A DNA stretch of 64,000 nt from Medicago truncatula. Taxonomy: Eukaryota; Streptophyta; Magnoliopsida; Fabales; Fabaceae. The position numbers and the translations under genes are program-made. Of this stretch, positions 34,127 to 52,100 are shown piece after piece. The DNA lies in assembly GCF_003473485.1 (NCBI RefSeq), contig NC_053045.1, positions 44,186,494 to 44,250,493 on the forward strand, in the 5' to 3' direction. The notes beneath the pieces were generated by a model. It searched no databases and had not been told where the DNA came from. It saw nothing but the letters and a program-made list of their open reading frames with translations. Positions within the stretch are counted from its first letter, which is position 1. Each line of letters begins with the position of its first letter.

Positions 34127-35532
34127 TCAAGATGGATTCACCTTTGTTTTTGTTTCAATACAACTCTCATTGATAGTCTTGATGGTAATAATTGGAGGAG
34201 GAAGTAACTCAAAGTGTGCTTTACTTTTTTCACCAAAACCACCTATGCAATTTGTGTCACCTCGACCATGCCAAGTACCATTTTGAACATTGTTCATCTC
34301 CAATGTTCTAGACTCCTGCATCATATTACAAACATTAAAAAATTCAATACTATGTGTATGAATACTTCAATTATATTATACTTCAAATTGAGAATAGATT
34401 GAATTTCGAAAATGACCTGAGATAATGTACAACAAGGGCATGCAAAATGGTAAACACAATCGTCCAAGGAACTCTCACTATCCTGCATAGTTGGTTGATG
34501 AAAGTATAATACATTATTACAAGAAAATAAATAAAATATATAACAATGTCATTACATGAAATTAAAAATTCACACCTTGATGTTGAATTTCTTTCTTATA
34601 AGTGTCCGAAATAGCCCTAAATATGCACCAACACAAATAATGAAGGAAACAGCCAAATAGAGAAAGCAATGACGTCTTGTGACAGCAAAGGCAATGAAAT
34701 TAACGAAGAAACCAATTGCAAGAATCAAATAAATTGTTGCCTACAAAATAAGACAAAGAAACTTCAAATTTCAGAGTCATATAAAATAAAGTGACAAATT
34801 AAAACATAGAAAATTGCCAAATCCATTAGTAGTTGAATCATTTTTAACAAAGCATAAACACCCTTTGACTAATTAATTTTCAATGAACTCAAATATAGAC
34901 CTGAATGAAGCAAGAACCAAAACCAGCTCTCTTCATGTTCTTCCCAAATCGGTAGCAAGGACAACTGCAACACCCAAATGTTTGATTGTTAACAAAAAAA
35001 TGTTAGCATTTTATTACAAAACAAATCAATAAAAAGGGCTACAAAAATGGCCGAAAATGAAGCATTCATATTCCAAAAGAAAGAGTCAGTGCATGTTTGA
35101 ATAAACGCGTTAATAAAATTACGGCAACACCGTGATTTTTGAAGTTTTAAAATGTAGTTTTTGTTAAAATCGTGGTGGCCACCAGAATTTTTACGATCTC
35201 ACCGCAATCTCAAACATGCACTTAACGTATAAAATATGAATGTAAATTGCTTACATTATGGATTCTAGAGCAATGCGACGATGATCGAAGCAATCAAAAA
35301 GTTCACCTTCCCACATCCTCAAAACCCCACCAAAAACCCCACTTTCTTCCTCTTCTTCTTCCATGGATCCTAGCTTCCCCCATTTCCCTTGAGAAGCTTT
35401 CAAAGCCACAGAAGAACACAATACATCAAAGTCCAAAACTGCTTTGTTCTCCAACAATTTCTCCTTCTCTTCTTCCTCTTCTACCTTCCTCTCTTGTTTC
35501 TCCAAATCCTCCATTGCATCAAATTTCAACAT
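34127..35532 (-). CDS. PLAC8-family Cys-rich membrane protein
   Basis: Five exons on the minus strand, 35532-35255, 34964-34901, 34740-34576, 34482-34417 and 34315-34127, give 253 residues with matching phases. The N-terminus is acidic and coiled-coil-like; then come I-C-P-C-Y-R-F-G-K-N-M, a double hydrophobic segment about residues 115-160, and D-D-C-V-Y-H-F-A-C-P-C-C-T-L-S-Q-E followed by R-T-L-E-M-N-N-V. Paired C-P-C blocks around membrane segments define the PLAC8 family, whose plant members affect organ size or ion handling; this conserved subgroup has no role I can name with confidence. The ATG at 35514 (M-E-D-L-E-K) is equally plausible as the start and resembles the relatives I remember better. 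Confidence 0.85.
35090..35222. mobile_element. Short MITE in intron 1 of the PLAC8 gene
   Basis: The ends GTGCATGTTTGAATAAACG and, reversed, GTGCATGTTTGAGATTGCG face each other over about 130 bp, with inner CACCGTGATTTTT and AAAATCGTGGTG arms. It resembles the other short 'tcacgg' MITEs in this window. Confidence 0.55.
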
Positions 35533-37830
35533 CCTCTCTTCCTCCTCCTTTTTGTTAATATAATCAAAATTTTATTGTAAATGCTAATTAATATGTTTCA
35601 AGACAACTTTGAGATTTTTGCTTTATAGGATTGTTAAGTATGGGAAAACATACAAGATAAGATAACGACGATTCTTTTGTTGTTGTTGGTGTGCGTGGAC
35701 AAACTAATGAATCTTTTGAGTTGGCATGTAACAATAGTTGTTATTATGGGACCTAAAATATGTCTCCATTATAATGGGTGTAGCTGTTGCCACGTGTACA
35801 TGTTTTTATTTTATTTTATATTTTTTTTATTGTTCTTATATTCTTATTCTTATTATAGCACCATAATTGTCCAGTCAAAAAGAATATCCACAATAATTGA
35901 TAAATTGAATATATACTTTATTTGTGGTGGGTATACTTATATTTTAATATTTAAATAGTTATTTTAGTGAGTAAAAAAAAAGATTTTGTTATTTTAGTAG
36001 TCAAACAGTCAACATTGTTGCTAAAAATAAATCAAATATCTAAAGAAGCCAAACTCATTCTTATCCACAAAATTTTTTAGTTACTTCAGGCCATTGCCTA
36101 TATTCGTTATGCCTCCTCCCAAATTCGATTATTGCTTTGATTTTGGAGAGGTAAGGTTGATACTTGACGTTTTGGAATGGACACTTGGATAAGAATTTTG
36201 CTGTACTAATAATAATATTATTGTATGTCAACGATAAGGTGTCATTTTGAATTTTTTTAATTGTTATCATTGGAATAAATAATACAAGTTGAAATCTTGC
36301 ACTTAAAAATATATAGTGAAAGGCCCTTAAAAAAAATATAGTGAAAGGTTTTTCTCTCTCTTTCTTTAGAGCAAAAATGTACGAGTTTTTCTAGCAACAC
36401 CTCAAGCAAATATATTTTATATTTATCTTTCCAACCACTGAATAATTTTTTACAGTTTTTTTTTTTTTTCATTCAATTTGTTTTTTTTTTTTTTTTTTTT
36501 TTTTACAGTTTTTGCAACAACATCTATAGTTTGGACAGCTAAATTAATATAATACAACGTTAAATTGATGGTAAAGATGCTGTGAAAAAAGTTTTTCTGT
36601 TATTCAGTTATGGTAACAAATAGCTATTCTGAACTAAAAATCCATTTACACGTTATTTAATAATAACATTAGATAAAACCTAGTTCTATGTTTCTTTCTT
36701 TTTAATAATAACACAATGAAGATTTGAAAGAATACTAACGCATAATTTACTTCCTCAAAATGTTTTAATTTTTTACTTCTGTATAAGAACAGTTTTCTCT
36801 TATGACTACCAATGCACTATATGGTCAATTTTCATTTTGACAAAACCATATAAGTGCTGAGTGATTGCACTTTCACAAGTTTCTAAAATACTAAATTTGT
36901 TTTTTGAAGTTCACAATAACACCGTTGAACAAACATATTTTTAAGACATCATTTATTTTAGAAATGAAAACAGAAAACAAAGAAATAGAAAGTAAAAAGA
37001 GTCTAAATTAGTCACTCATCCTTTTTCAAACTCTAACATTTAACCATAAAATTTAGTCATTGTTTCCACTCTTTGTTGTCTTGCAATCCTATGAAGATAT
37101 CTTTATTACAATTTACAGGTGCATATTGTCTATTCCTTTTCACATGGTGTTGAGTATGACTCACAGGCATATAAGAGGGGCTAGGAAGCGGAGCGAGTGT
37201 AGCGACCATCGTCCCCGCCCTTGCGTTTGGACCAAACGTGCGTTAGGTCCAACTCTTTGTTATGAGGGGCGATTGGGGTGCAGGAGGCGATAGATCCCAC
37301 GATACGGTACAGAGATATTATAGGCTTGTAACACTGTAAAACCTAATTCATTCAAGTAGTAATGCAGAACTATCACCGCTATGGAAGCTTTTCTCTTGAT
37401 CAAGAGAAAAGTTTCTTGACCAAACTGCGTAAACAAACGATCATATCGATTGTCTTGTGATTTATTGTTTCTTTTATTCTTATTTTATTTTGACTAATTG
37501 TTGTTCTAACACATGGAATATCAATGAAATTGTGTTGAGTCAAAACTCAGAAGTGTTGCGCAAGTAATGTCATTTGCGTTCAAATTTACAATGTTGTAAA
37601 ATTTGTGATACTTTGATTGCACACTAAGTTAACCTGTAACTAACGAACACGATTGAATTTAGCCAACATTAATTATCGGCAATTGTCAAACCTGATTTGA
37701 AGCTGAAATTTAAAAAATTGACTTGAAGCTGCTTAAAAGTTTCAGGTTCTAGGCCAAATAATATAAAAAATTTGCCTCATCCATAAAAGTTACAACACAC
37801 AACAATAATAATAATAAAAAGACCATCCAC
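35533..37830. other. Intergenic, with an unassigned GC-richer block
   Basis: Mostly AT-rich with long T-tracts at 36460-36505. The block at about 37160-37320 is clearly more GC-rich than its flanks (GCGGAGCGAGTGTAGCGACC, GTCCCCGCCCTTGCG) and is followed by A/T-rich sequence like an LTR junction, but I recognise no protein, tRNA or rRNA in it. Confidence 0.35.
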
Positions 37831-37834
37831 GACA

Positions 37835-38140
37835 GAGCACCTTAAATTGGGTGCTTAAATGGGTCCCCTGTATCTATATCATTAATTTTACTGTAACACT
37901 TAATAAGAACCAATTTTCTCCAACACAACACTTCAAAAGAAATTATTAAATAGGTCCCACAAATAATTCTATATCATTACATTTCAACAAAATTTATTTA
38001 ATTTATTAAGATTTATTAAATATGACCAACAAAAAATGAAGAGAGAGAGGGTGCTTCCATAGGCACCCTTCTCCATAGATACCCATATGTTTTACTCCAC
38101 AATGGAGGTGCCTATTTAATGTGTGGTGCTAAATAGGTTA
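37835..38140. repeat. Possible MITE or repeat upstream of the receptor-kinase relic
   Basis: The segment begins GAGCACCTTAAATTGGGTGC and ends with sequence whose reverse complement starts AGCACCACACATTAAATAGG; internal GGGTCCC and GGTCCCAC copies suggest internal duplication. The inverted ends match only partly. Confidence 0.3.
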
Positions 38141-38249
38141 AGTAGATGATGGCATTCAAATATGGCAACATCAATATTTAAGGTATGATGCAATCAATTA
38201 AAAATATACATTTTTGAGCCTATTTTAATTGCGAGTCTAACTAGCTTGT

Positions 38250-40180
38250 TATGATTCTCATAGAATCAAACCAACACTTGCCACAGCAATTCCAGCACTG
38301 AAAATAAGTAAAAATGTAAGAACAGGTGAGGAAGTGAGAATCTCATCATGGAAAAGCGTCTCTGATCCATCCTATGGAAGCTTTTCTCTTGGTCTTGAAA
38401 CTGGTTATGTTACTGAATTGTTCATATGGAATGGTACACTCACTCCCTTTTGGAGAAGTGGTCCTTGGAATGGTCATGTTTTTATTGGGACACCAAATAT
38501 AATCAGTTTGTTCCGGGACGGTGTTAGTTTGGAAGAAAAATGTAATCAGTTGTGTTATTCGAACAACTAAAATTTGACGTGGTTAATGCATTTCATAGAG
38601 AAGTTTAATTACGTTCAGTAAATGATTAATAAGTAAATCGGATGTTAAAACTCATTAACCATCAACATAACTTCATTAACGGCGGACTTGGATGCGATTA
38701 ACCAAAATTTTCAAGAGTTTAAATCTACAAGTAGTTGAACACCTAGAAATTATGGTTAATCATGTGAAAATTCATACTTAATGAATTAACCACTTATTTA
38801 AATAGCGTTAACCAATTAAAAAGTTGGTGTGAAAATTGACAAGTTTTAGTCGCACAAAAATCATTTTATGTATCAAGTGTTTTTTTGTACAATGAATACC
38901 TATAGGTTGTTATCAAATTCTTAGGAAGGCCAATAAATCCCTGTTTGGTGGTTAAACTTTTTCTCATGTTTTATTTTTCACTTCAATTAATAAACATAAG
39001 AATGTCTTTATATGACTTACAAGAGCATCATACATTTTGGCATAGGGGTAAGGGTTATCACTCAGAAAATATGCTTGGCCAGGGTGGTTTTGGTCCAGTG
39101 TACAAGGTAATTTGAATTTATCAAAGTTCATCATTATATTCCGAGTCACAAGCATTTCAATTTATAAGTTTTTCTATTTTATTGTTAGGGAAAGTTTGAA
39201 GATGGACAGGACATAGCAGTTAAAAGACTTTCAAGGAATGGAAGAGTTTCTAAATGAAGTGGAGGTGATTTCTAAGCTTCAACACAGGAACTTAGTTAGA
39301 CTTCTTGGCTGCTGCATTGAAGTAGAAGAAAAGATCTTGGTCGATGAGTACATGCCAAAAAAAAAGCTTGTATTCTTATCTCTTCGGTTAGTTCTCATAA
39401 ACTTCTGCATATAGCATAGTTGACTTAAAAGGTGATTTAGCAGTAACATAGGAAATGAAACATGCTAATGAGTCTTTAGTGGTTCAGATTTTTTTCTTTA
39501 TTGTATAATGTTCTCACCTTGTCTTACACATTTTTAAGTCTTAATTTCTTTGAATTATTTGTGCAGACAGTGAAGTGAATGGCAAGACAGTGAAGTGAAT
39601 ATTAGATTTTGGTACGGCTAAATTATTAGATTTTGGTACGGCTAAATTATTTGGAGACAGTGAAGTGAATGGCAAGACAAGAAGAATTGTTGGAACATAG
39701 CAAGTATATGCCTTCCTCTTTGTCCAACAAATATAGTAGAAAATACTAAGAGCATAGACATTTGACCTTTAAATGCAGTCGCTACATATCTCCAGAATAC
39801 GCAATGCAAGGAATTGTTTCCGAGCAATGTGATGTCTTTAGCTTTGGAGTATTACTACTAGAGATTGTTTTTGGTAGAAGAAACACAAGTCTTTTTGAAG
39901 ATACAGAATCTCTTACACTTATAGGATCTGTAAGTCCCTCATCATGGTTCCTTTGCAGTATTTTTATTTTAAAAATTGACTTTACTTGTAATGTTTTGGT
40001 ATTAAACTTTAGCTGATAGCATGATTTTTTCCTGTTAATGTTTTTAGGCATGGAGATTATGGAACAGTGACAACATTACATCACTAGTAGATCCACAAAT
40101 GTATGATCCAAGGTTTTACAAGGATATATTTAGGTGTTTGGCTGTGCATATGGACTTCTGTGTGTACAAGAACATATTTG
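38250..40180 (+). pseudogene. G-type lectin S-receptor-like kinase pseudogene
   Basis: Disconnected pieces lie in the correct order: an S-domain piece at about 38265-38570 (R-T-G-E-E-V-R-I-S-S-W-K-S, F-W-R-S-G-P-W-N-G), a glycine-loop piece at about 39055-39107 ([12 protein letters not shown]), an ATP-lysine piece at 39189-39370 (D-I-A-V-K-R-L-S-R, then [11 protein letters not shown]), a D-F-G piece at about 39600-39700, an activation-segment exon at 39777-39930 (S-P-E-Y-A-M-Q-G) and a C-terminal piece at 40048-40170. The signal peptide, most of the lectin region, transmembrane segment and catalytic HRD loop are missing. Frameshifts occur, and the D-F-G piece carries local duplications at 39566-39670. 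It is a decayed tandem copy of the intact gene at 41480. Confidence 0.88.
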
Positions 40181-41479
40181 CTAAAAGATAAATATTGGAC
40201 AAAACATCACAAGACAAATAACATAGGACAAACTTTTAAGGTATTGAACTTTTTTGTTGTTTACTATGTTTGGTAGACAAAATATTATACTTGAGACAAA
40301 AAATTGTAAAATTTTCAAGTCTCTTGCCCCATTATTTTTTAGAATATCAAATGCATCTCTCCCTTATTATACTTGTTAGTTATTACATCTATAACATTGA
40401 TATTTGGACGCTGTTGTTACTTCCTAACAGTCATTATCCACCTCAGTTTATCTCTCCTTTTCTCTCGTATTACCAACTTATCACATCTATCATATCATTC
40501 TGTCTTATTTCTTTCTCTCTCAAGTCCCAAAATATATGGTCACAACCCCAAATAAAAAACACTTAAACACCTTACATCAAAAGAAAAAAATGAAAACAAA
40601 AATAATTTAATTACATTAATAAACATCATTTAATTTTTTCATGTGCAGATAGAAGAGTTGCTCTTTCGTTACATCTATCGCATAAACTGTTTATTATTTC
40701 TTTCTCTTATCCTAAATGGATGTTGATGTAGACAAATAATTTTCCTTTTATAAATTCATGGAATCTTGATCAATGTATACCTTTTCGACACAAATAGTCC
40801 TGGAGTATTTCCTATTTTATGATTATTCTTCTTTCTCGGTTTCTCCTCTTTCTCAACTCTTGAATCTTTACTGTACAAGATGTTTATTTATTATTTTCTT
40901 GTTCAATATTTCACAAAATTACAAGATATACTTGATATTTTAATTATTTTTTATCGCAGTCAAACTTGTATATCAAGAAAGCCGCCTCCATAGAAAGATA
41001 ATAATTGAAGAACCAGAACCAGGTTTTATGTACACCGTTGGAAAGGAAAATATCCCCCTCCACTAAACTACTTTATAGTATAAAGTTTATACTATTCAAT
41101 AATATTCAACTAGTTACAAAAAGTTATCACAACTTGTTAGATTATGGTGGCGAATAAAACAGTTAATTAACAAGGTGGAACATTTTTCATTTTATATTTC
41201 AACTAGTCTAACAACTATGCTGATGCTATCTCAATTTCGTCACATTTTTTCACCTAATTATCTCTATCCTCAAAAAGTGGTGCTGGTGAATTTTCACTAT
41301 CAATACCACCTAAACTTGTCAAATCAATTATTCTCCATATGTGTATTATCATTGCATTTTCACCTACTTTCTCACATACCAAATTTCATTTTTCAAACTT
41401 CTTCTCCTTTTCATATTTGATCATTAATATTGGTAACGCATAAAACTATATAGTATTATTCTATTCAATTTCAAAAAAC
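40181..41479. other. Intergenic, upstream of the intact receptor kinase
   Basis: AT-rich with no supportable gene; it should contain the receptor-kinase promoter. Open frames at 40270-40566 and 41175-41420 are hydrophobic, low-complexity and unrecognised. Confidence 0.4.
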
Positions 41480-44716
<3,237 letters not shown>

Positions 44717-45994
44717 ATGCAAACAATCCCCTTAAAATAGAAAACCTAGTTCCATACAATAGCATTATGTACATGTCATTTGAATTTGTTTATAGATATT
44801 TACTCTAATGTGTGGTCATGTATTGTATATAAAGTTGTATATTATTATTGTGTCCTGGTTATATACCGTTGTAATAAGATGTAGGAAACAAGGAATGAAA
44901 GCTGTTAATCTAAACAGCAACAACCCAAAATTATCATGGCATCTCTTGAAGCGTAGGATGCAACCTTGACATTGAAAAATATTAGTTAAAATAGTTTATT
45001 TGTTAGCTTTTCCTATTAGAGATTATAACGTGACACATTAATCAAATATACAGCCTTTTCATGTTGATCAAGCGTCAATGCTACCAATTTATGGACTAAT
45101 TTGTCTATGAAATATATGTCTCTCAAGGAATAATTTGTTGGCCATTCTATTGTGAACAACTGAAACGAGTCATGCATCATGCATAGGCTAGTATTTACCA
45201 ATTAGATCAATATCTCATCATTAAATTAAATGATATATGATGTGATTTATTGATCCAACAGTGAAAAGACATATGTGCATGATACAAGACTACTTTACTT
45301 GTGTAAGTTAGACAAAGTCTAATTTTCTTCACATATAAGTTCATATGCAATTACAATAACTTGAAGTAGCCTAAATTTGGCAGCATATGTTTGAGAATAA
45401 GTTTGTTTCGGATTGGGCCAAAACTCATTTCCTTTACGGACTGAGTCCCTTTGAGTCACTAGCTCACATACGAACTATCACATAAACTCGTCCTAGAAAG
45501 ATCGAATATGCTCTTCTAAGAGGAATTTGGACTGTCCATCTTGGATACAAGAGCAACTTGATCTAACCTGTTCGTACGTGTCCCTTGAGACAGCTGTCTA
45601 GACTAGGGTTTGGGCAGGGTCGGTCCAAAGGTCAACTAGCCCAAACAAGGGCTTTAGACCTAAAAAAAAAAATACCTCATATAAGCAATAAGCTCAATAG
45701 TCCAAAATCTCATGCAAAAAAAATTTACAGTTAGAAAAGAAAGGCTCCCATCATGAGTCAACCATGGAAGGCTTCTCTAACTCTGTATTCTTAGTTTAAT
45801 TGATTTCTTCAAAAACTTCATCATCCACCCACTTTGTATTCTTTGTTGATAAATAATTTTATATAAAAAAAGAACTTCGTTAAATAAAAATAAAATAATT
45901 TAACAAAAAAAATAATTAAAATATATAAATACATCTTTTAAAGTTGTTTTAGAGTTTAGACCTCGTTTAATGTCTTAACTCACTACTATAAATA
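44717..45994. other. Intergenic, no gene seen
   Basis: Contains the receptor-kinase 3' end. Around 45400-45660 the sequence is less AT-rich and near 45613 reads GCAGGGTCGGTCCAAAGG, resembling the end of a hAT-type element, but I found no partner end. Confidence 0.35.
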
Positions 45995-46264
45995 CTACTC
46001 CCTCCGTTCCTTTTTAATTCTCACTTTTAGAGAAATTTTTTGTTCCATTTAAGTGTCACTTCAATGCAACATTAAATGTTGTTTTATCAATATTACTTTT
46101 AGATATTTAATGCGGAGAGAGAAACATATGAAATGAAATATTAAATTAATAAGACAATTATAATAAAAGTAAAAATAACTGTATCGAAAGTAGTAACATT
46201 TATTGATTGTTTTGGTTAGTGTAAAATGTCAAAAAGTAATCATTAAAAAGTGGCGGATGTAGTA
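45993..46264. mobile_element. Stowaway-type (Tc1/mariner) MITE upstream of polyubiquitin
   Basis: The body 45995-46262 starts CTACTCCCTCCGTTCC and, reversed from the right, CTACATCCGCCACTTTTT; the TA dinucleotide at 45993-45994 and 46263-46264 fits a Stowaway target duplication. At 268 bp it cannot encode a transposase. It lies about 260 bp upstream of the polyubiquitin TATA box. Confidence 0.7.
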
Positions 46265-46457
46265 ACTCATAGCTCCGTTGAGATACACACTTTCTACTTT
46301 AAAAACCTTGCATATTGAGTGTCTGCATATACATCATTCGACCACATTATAGAAAAAATTTCTGGAAGCGGTGCAGGACAGCATATTATAGACGTGCATC
46401 AGTTGCCAAAAACGACTCTCATACCAAATGTTAGGATTAGTTAACAGGTCACAGTTT

Positions 46458-46531
46458 GTCCACGTGTCACGTTTTAATTGGAAGAGCTGCCGTTGGCGTA
46501 ATATAACCGCCAATCGATTTTTGCTATAAAA
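46458..46531 (+). promoter_or_regulatory. Core promoter of the polyubiquitin gene
   Basis: A G-box/ABRE-like CCACGTGTCACG at 46460-46471 is followed by a TATA box, CTATAAAA, at 46524-46531. The transcript would start about 30 bp further on, leading to a leader that is spliced at 46655/46656. Confidence 0.65.
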
Positions 46532-46655
46532 CCAAATCAGGTAAAACAAACCTTCATTCATTCTTCCCATCGCTACAAAATTCCTTTTCCTTTCGTTGAA
46601 GAGAGAAAGAAAGAAAAGAGATTCATTCAAACCTAGCACCCAATTCCGTTTCAAG

Positions 46656-47258
46656 GTATAATCTACTTTCTATTCTTCTGTCAATAATTGATGATAATTC
46701 GATCTGTCGGCTTTGTTTTTTGCTTTCATATGATTGAAATCCTTCTGATTGATTTGAACCGTTTAATTCGATCTGTCGGTATTGTATGATTCAATCATTT
46801 TTTGATCAAAGACAGTCTTCAGATTGTGACAAGGGGTTCATATAAAATTGTTAGATCGGATTATGTATTGTATGATTCCAAAATGTCCTTTAATTAGGTT
46901 AGCTCATGAATATTGTTTCGATTGATTCATTGATTGGAAGCAATTTTTGTGAATGAGTAGCTTTTCAATGTAACTTGAGTCTTTTTCACTCTGTTATAAC
47001 AATAATGAATAGTTGATGATTGATTCATTTGATTTTGTCTATTTTGCATAAGGCTTATCCCACTTAGTAGAATAAGGTTGTTGTTGATGGATGAGTATGT
47101 TTTTTAAATGTCTGCCGTAATTTGAATCGATTATAATTGCTGATCTTCTGCTTCCAGTTTTCTATAGTCCACCCCCTTTTAACCTTGTTGTACTTATAAT
47201 ATAATGAAGAATATTGGTGATTGATTCATTTGGTTTTCTTTGTTTTGGATTTATATAG
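46656..47258 (+). other. 5'UTR intron of the polyubiquitin gene
   Basis: A donor TCAAG/GTATAATC at 46656 and an acceptor ATATAG/ATG at 47258 define a 603-bp intron ending right before the start codon. A leader intron directly before the ATG is typical of plant polyubiquitin genes and often boosts expression. It is T-rich. At about 47050-47088 it holds sequence that, reversed, resembles the SINE motif seen at 8904-8983. Confidence 0.8.
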
Positions 47259-48860
<1,602 letters not shown>

Positions 48861-49840
48861 GTATTTGGGTTGTTTAGTTTTATTTTATTTTATTGTGTGC
48901 TGTGTCCTAGCAGGTCTTTTTTCAGTTTGAGAACTTATTGCATGGGTCTTGGATAATGGCCTTTTACTTTAGCTTGTTGTGGTACTCGTATCTGTTCTCA
49001 TAGTTAAACTTCATGAACATGAACTAATTGCTATCATTCCAGTGATCAAGCACTCTTGTTTTTTTAATCTGAAGATCAAAATATTATTGTACTTTCGATT
49101 CATTATTGCTATGCTTGAAGTTGGAGGAAGTAGAAGTTCTGTGTTATATCTTGCGTGTTATGCATATCTTTAATATAAAATGATCCCCTAAATTAAAAAA
49201 ATAGACATGGCATTCTGTGAAGAAGCAGACTCACACCTTACTGCAACCTTATAACTCAACTGCAACATTGTTTTACAGAGAAAAAAAAAATTAAGAAATG
49301 AGGATCATCGAAATGTGGTTTATTCTGTTTAAAAGAATTGCAAAAATGTAGTAATTTTTTATGAAATTCAATCTTTCAATGAATTTTTTTATTTGCACTC
49401 AACTTTTAATTAGAGGATACTTTTATTTGCACTCAAACTTATTTGAGGATAGGATACAAGGAAAACTGGGGCAGGAGATTAAAATACTACAATACAACGT
49501 ACAAGCAACAGTTCATTATTCTACGAATTTCATTTAGATACCTCCATTGAAGTTCTCTTACAAACCAGATTTGGCATGACATAAATTCATTGCTTGCTTG
49601 TTTTTCTCTCTCTTATGTTCCATACTGGGAATGCAAACAACATCTCAAATTAATTTTCCAAGGGAAATACAAGTGAATCGCAACTGTTTGAAGAACAAGA
49701 ACTAATTATTTATTTATGCATCAACATTTCACATATGATATGATAACAACTCACACATCACACAAGGTAAGCATTAAAGCCAAACTCTGAGTACACGAAT
49801 ATTTAAAGCAACATAATGACAGAACTCATTCTTAGAAAGT
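48861..49840. other. Intergenic between polyubiquitin and the sHSP gene
   Basis: Includes the polyubiquitin 3'UTR and the 3' end of the minus-strand sHSP gene. No other gene is supported. Confidence 0.4.
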
Positions 49841-50320
49841 TCAACCAGAGATCTCAATAGACTTAACATCAGGTTTCTTAACTTCTTCTTTTGGAACAGT
49901 TACAGTGAGAACACCATTCTCCATTGCAGCTTTCACCTGATCCATCTTGGCATTTTCGGGCAATCTGAACCTCCTCATAAACTTTCCACTGCTACGCTCC
50001 ACGCGATGCCATTGGTTGTTCTTGTCTTCTTTCTCAACGTTCCTCTCTCCACTAATCTGAAGAACTCTGTCATCTTCAATTTCAACCTTCACTTCTTCCT
50101 TCTTCAGTCCAGGAAGATCAGCTTTAAACACGTGTGCTTCTGGGGTCTCCTTCCAATCAATCCTGGTGCTCACAAAAGCAGAATTCTCCTGAGGAAATGA
50201 AGAAGCAGAAAGTGCAGAATTGGGAAATGAAAAATCCTTAAAGGGATCCCAAACATCAAGGGAGAATGGATCGAAAACGTTGCTCCTTCGGCCACCAAAG
50301 AAACTTGGAATCAGCGACAT
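49841..50320 (-). CDS. Class I cytosolic small heat-shock protein (about 18 kDa)
   Basis: An intronless 159-residue frame begins [20 protein letters not shown], the signature of plant class I cytosolic sHSPs. The alpha-crystallin domain (about residues 50-145) contains [17 protein letters not shown] and G-V-L-T-V-T-V-P-K; the C-terminus carries the I-x-I motif (I-E-I) that docks onto neighbouring dimers. Such proteins form dodecamers that hold unfolding proteins during heat stress. The sequence closely resembles legume 17-18 kDa class I proteins. Heat-shock elements and a TATA box sit just upstream, so heat induction is expected. No targeting peptide is present, which fits a cytosolic role. 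Confidence 0.97.
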   Translation of the reverse strand: MSLIPSFFGGRRSNVFDPFSLDVWDPFKDFSFPNSALSASSFPQENSAFVSTRIDWKETPEAHVFKADLPGLKKEEVKVEIEDDRVLQISGERNVEKEDKNNQWHRVERSSGKFMRRFRLPENAKMDQVKAAMENGVLTVTVPKEEVKKPDVKSIEISG

Positions 50321-50417
50321 TTTGATGAAGATTTTAGAACTCTGTAAATTGAGAATAGAATGGAATGTAATTGCTAATTACTCTCAATGCTTAGTGTGAA
50401 TAACCTGCTTCGCAGGC

Positions 50418-50540
50418 GACGGGTATATAAACTAGATGGAAGAATCATCGTGTAATTTCCAGAAATTACTAATTTTGGAAATATTCGGGGATTCTCTATA
50501 TAGCCCGAGAACACTCTAGAGATTGCTACGGGGTTCACCC
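50418..50540 (-). promoter_or_regulatory. Heat-shock promoter of the sHSP gene
   Basis: Reading toward the gene on the minus strand there are clustered nTTC/nGAA modules: TCTAGAGTGTTCTCGGG near 50518-50502, GAATCCCCGAATATTTCC near 50495-50478, and TTCTGGAA at 50464-50457. A TATA box (TTATATAC on the minus strand, 50424-50431) follows about 100 bp before the start codon. This is the usual arrangement for HSF-driven genes. Confidence 0.75.
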
Positions 50541-52100
50541 AAAATGGGTTGTAAAGAAAAGGCAATGTTTTTTCTTTAGCAAAAACAAATAAAATTTAAA
50601 CACTTGGGTTGGAAAAATTTAAGTTATGTTTAGAAGAAAAACTATACTAGTTTCATAATTATTGTTATTTTTAGAAGAAACAACAACATTATGTATATAT
50701 CCCTAAAATAAAACATTATGTATATATAAAATCAAATTTTTATATATACACATTAGACTACTTGACCCAAAAAAAAAAAAAAAATTGAATTTTTAAGATA
50801 TAAGCACATCCCCTAAAAAAAAGATAACCACATAAAATAGTTATTCAAAATTATTTATACATAAAATTAAAGTTATTTAATATAAACACCGTTAATATTA
50901 ATATTTTGAAAATAGTTACGAATTTTCAAAATTTTATCATATCGACTTTCTTCTGCATAAATAAGCATATAAAATCATCAACAAGTGTGGTGCAAATATT
51001 TAATGACGTTTTAAAAATAAAATAAAAATTTATTTAATAAAAAAAATCATGTGTATTATTTAATAGAAACACTACATTAACTTTGATATTTTGAAAACAA
51101 TCATGTGTTTTTAAAATTTTATCATATCGACTATCTCATATATGTATGTAATAATTTGTTTTCGCAAATATAAGCAAATAAAATCCACAACTCTCGTGGT
51201 TCAACTGTTTAACAAATTTTTGTATATATAAGAGAAAAATATTTAATAAAAATATTACATTAACACCGATAGTTTTTGTTTAATATGTTTAAACATTTGA
51301 CAATATTAACAATTTAATTATTTTTATGTAATTAGCGAAATGCTACTTAACCGTGCGAAAATACGGATTTTTTATTGGTTTAAATATATTTGCAGGAACA
51401 ATCATTTTGATCACCCTGCGAACACAATGGAACTATATTTTTTATAAATTACAAATACATCCATAAGTATTTCTTTCATTATTCATTTTAGTCCTCAAAT
51501 ATGTTTTTAACTAATCAATTTAGTTCTTTGATTTTTTTATTGGATTAATAAAAGAGACTTTAGAGATACATTTGCAATTTCTATACCTAAAGAGACTATA
51601 CTAACAACGCCTCACACTTTCATGACATGTTTATTTTAAAAAATTTATATGATGGTATAATTAATAACAGTGGTGCAAAGATTTAGTTTGAATTGAGTTT
51701 ATTTTAAACTTATGCAAAATAATTTATACGTATAAATATGCTTTTATTTGTTATTTATAACTTTGTTAAAATAGTTTATGGAAAAAACAATTTATGAAGA
51801 TAAATTTTTTGTTAATGAAAACTTATGAATTAATATAAAAGTTTATTTATTTGCCTAGATTATTTTTTTTAAGTACAATCCAAACAGGGCAAAGTCTATC
51901 TGATTGCATCATCAGTCACATTCAGACATTAGACAAACATAAATGAACACACGTTTGCAATGCACACACCGCCAAAAACAAACAAATTAGGCGCTAAATA
52001 GTTGAAACTGCTTTGGAATCAAACCTTCACTGTGACATGTTCAATTAAGCTATAATAGTAGTGCTAAACTCAAATCTCAAAACCAAACAACCTCGAAAAC
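50541..52100. other. AT-rich intergenic region
   Basis: Very AT-rich, no gene seen. At about 51690-51895 there is a decayed stretch resembling the MITE at 8328-8553 (AAAAGTTTATTTATTTGCC, then CAATCCAAACAGGGC), so probably a degenerate relative. Confidence 0.4.

Noticed and set aside
34214-34402. Plus-strand frame over the PLAC8 3' exons
   Set aside because: It lies antisense to exon 5 and intron 4 of a gene with conserved domains and consistent splice phases.
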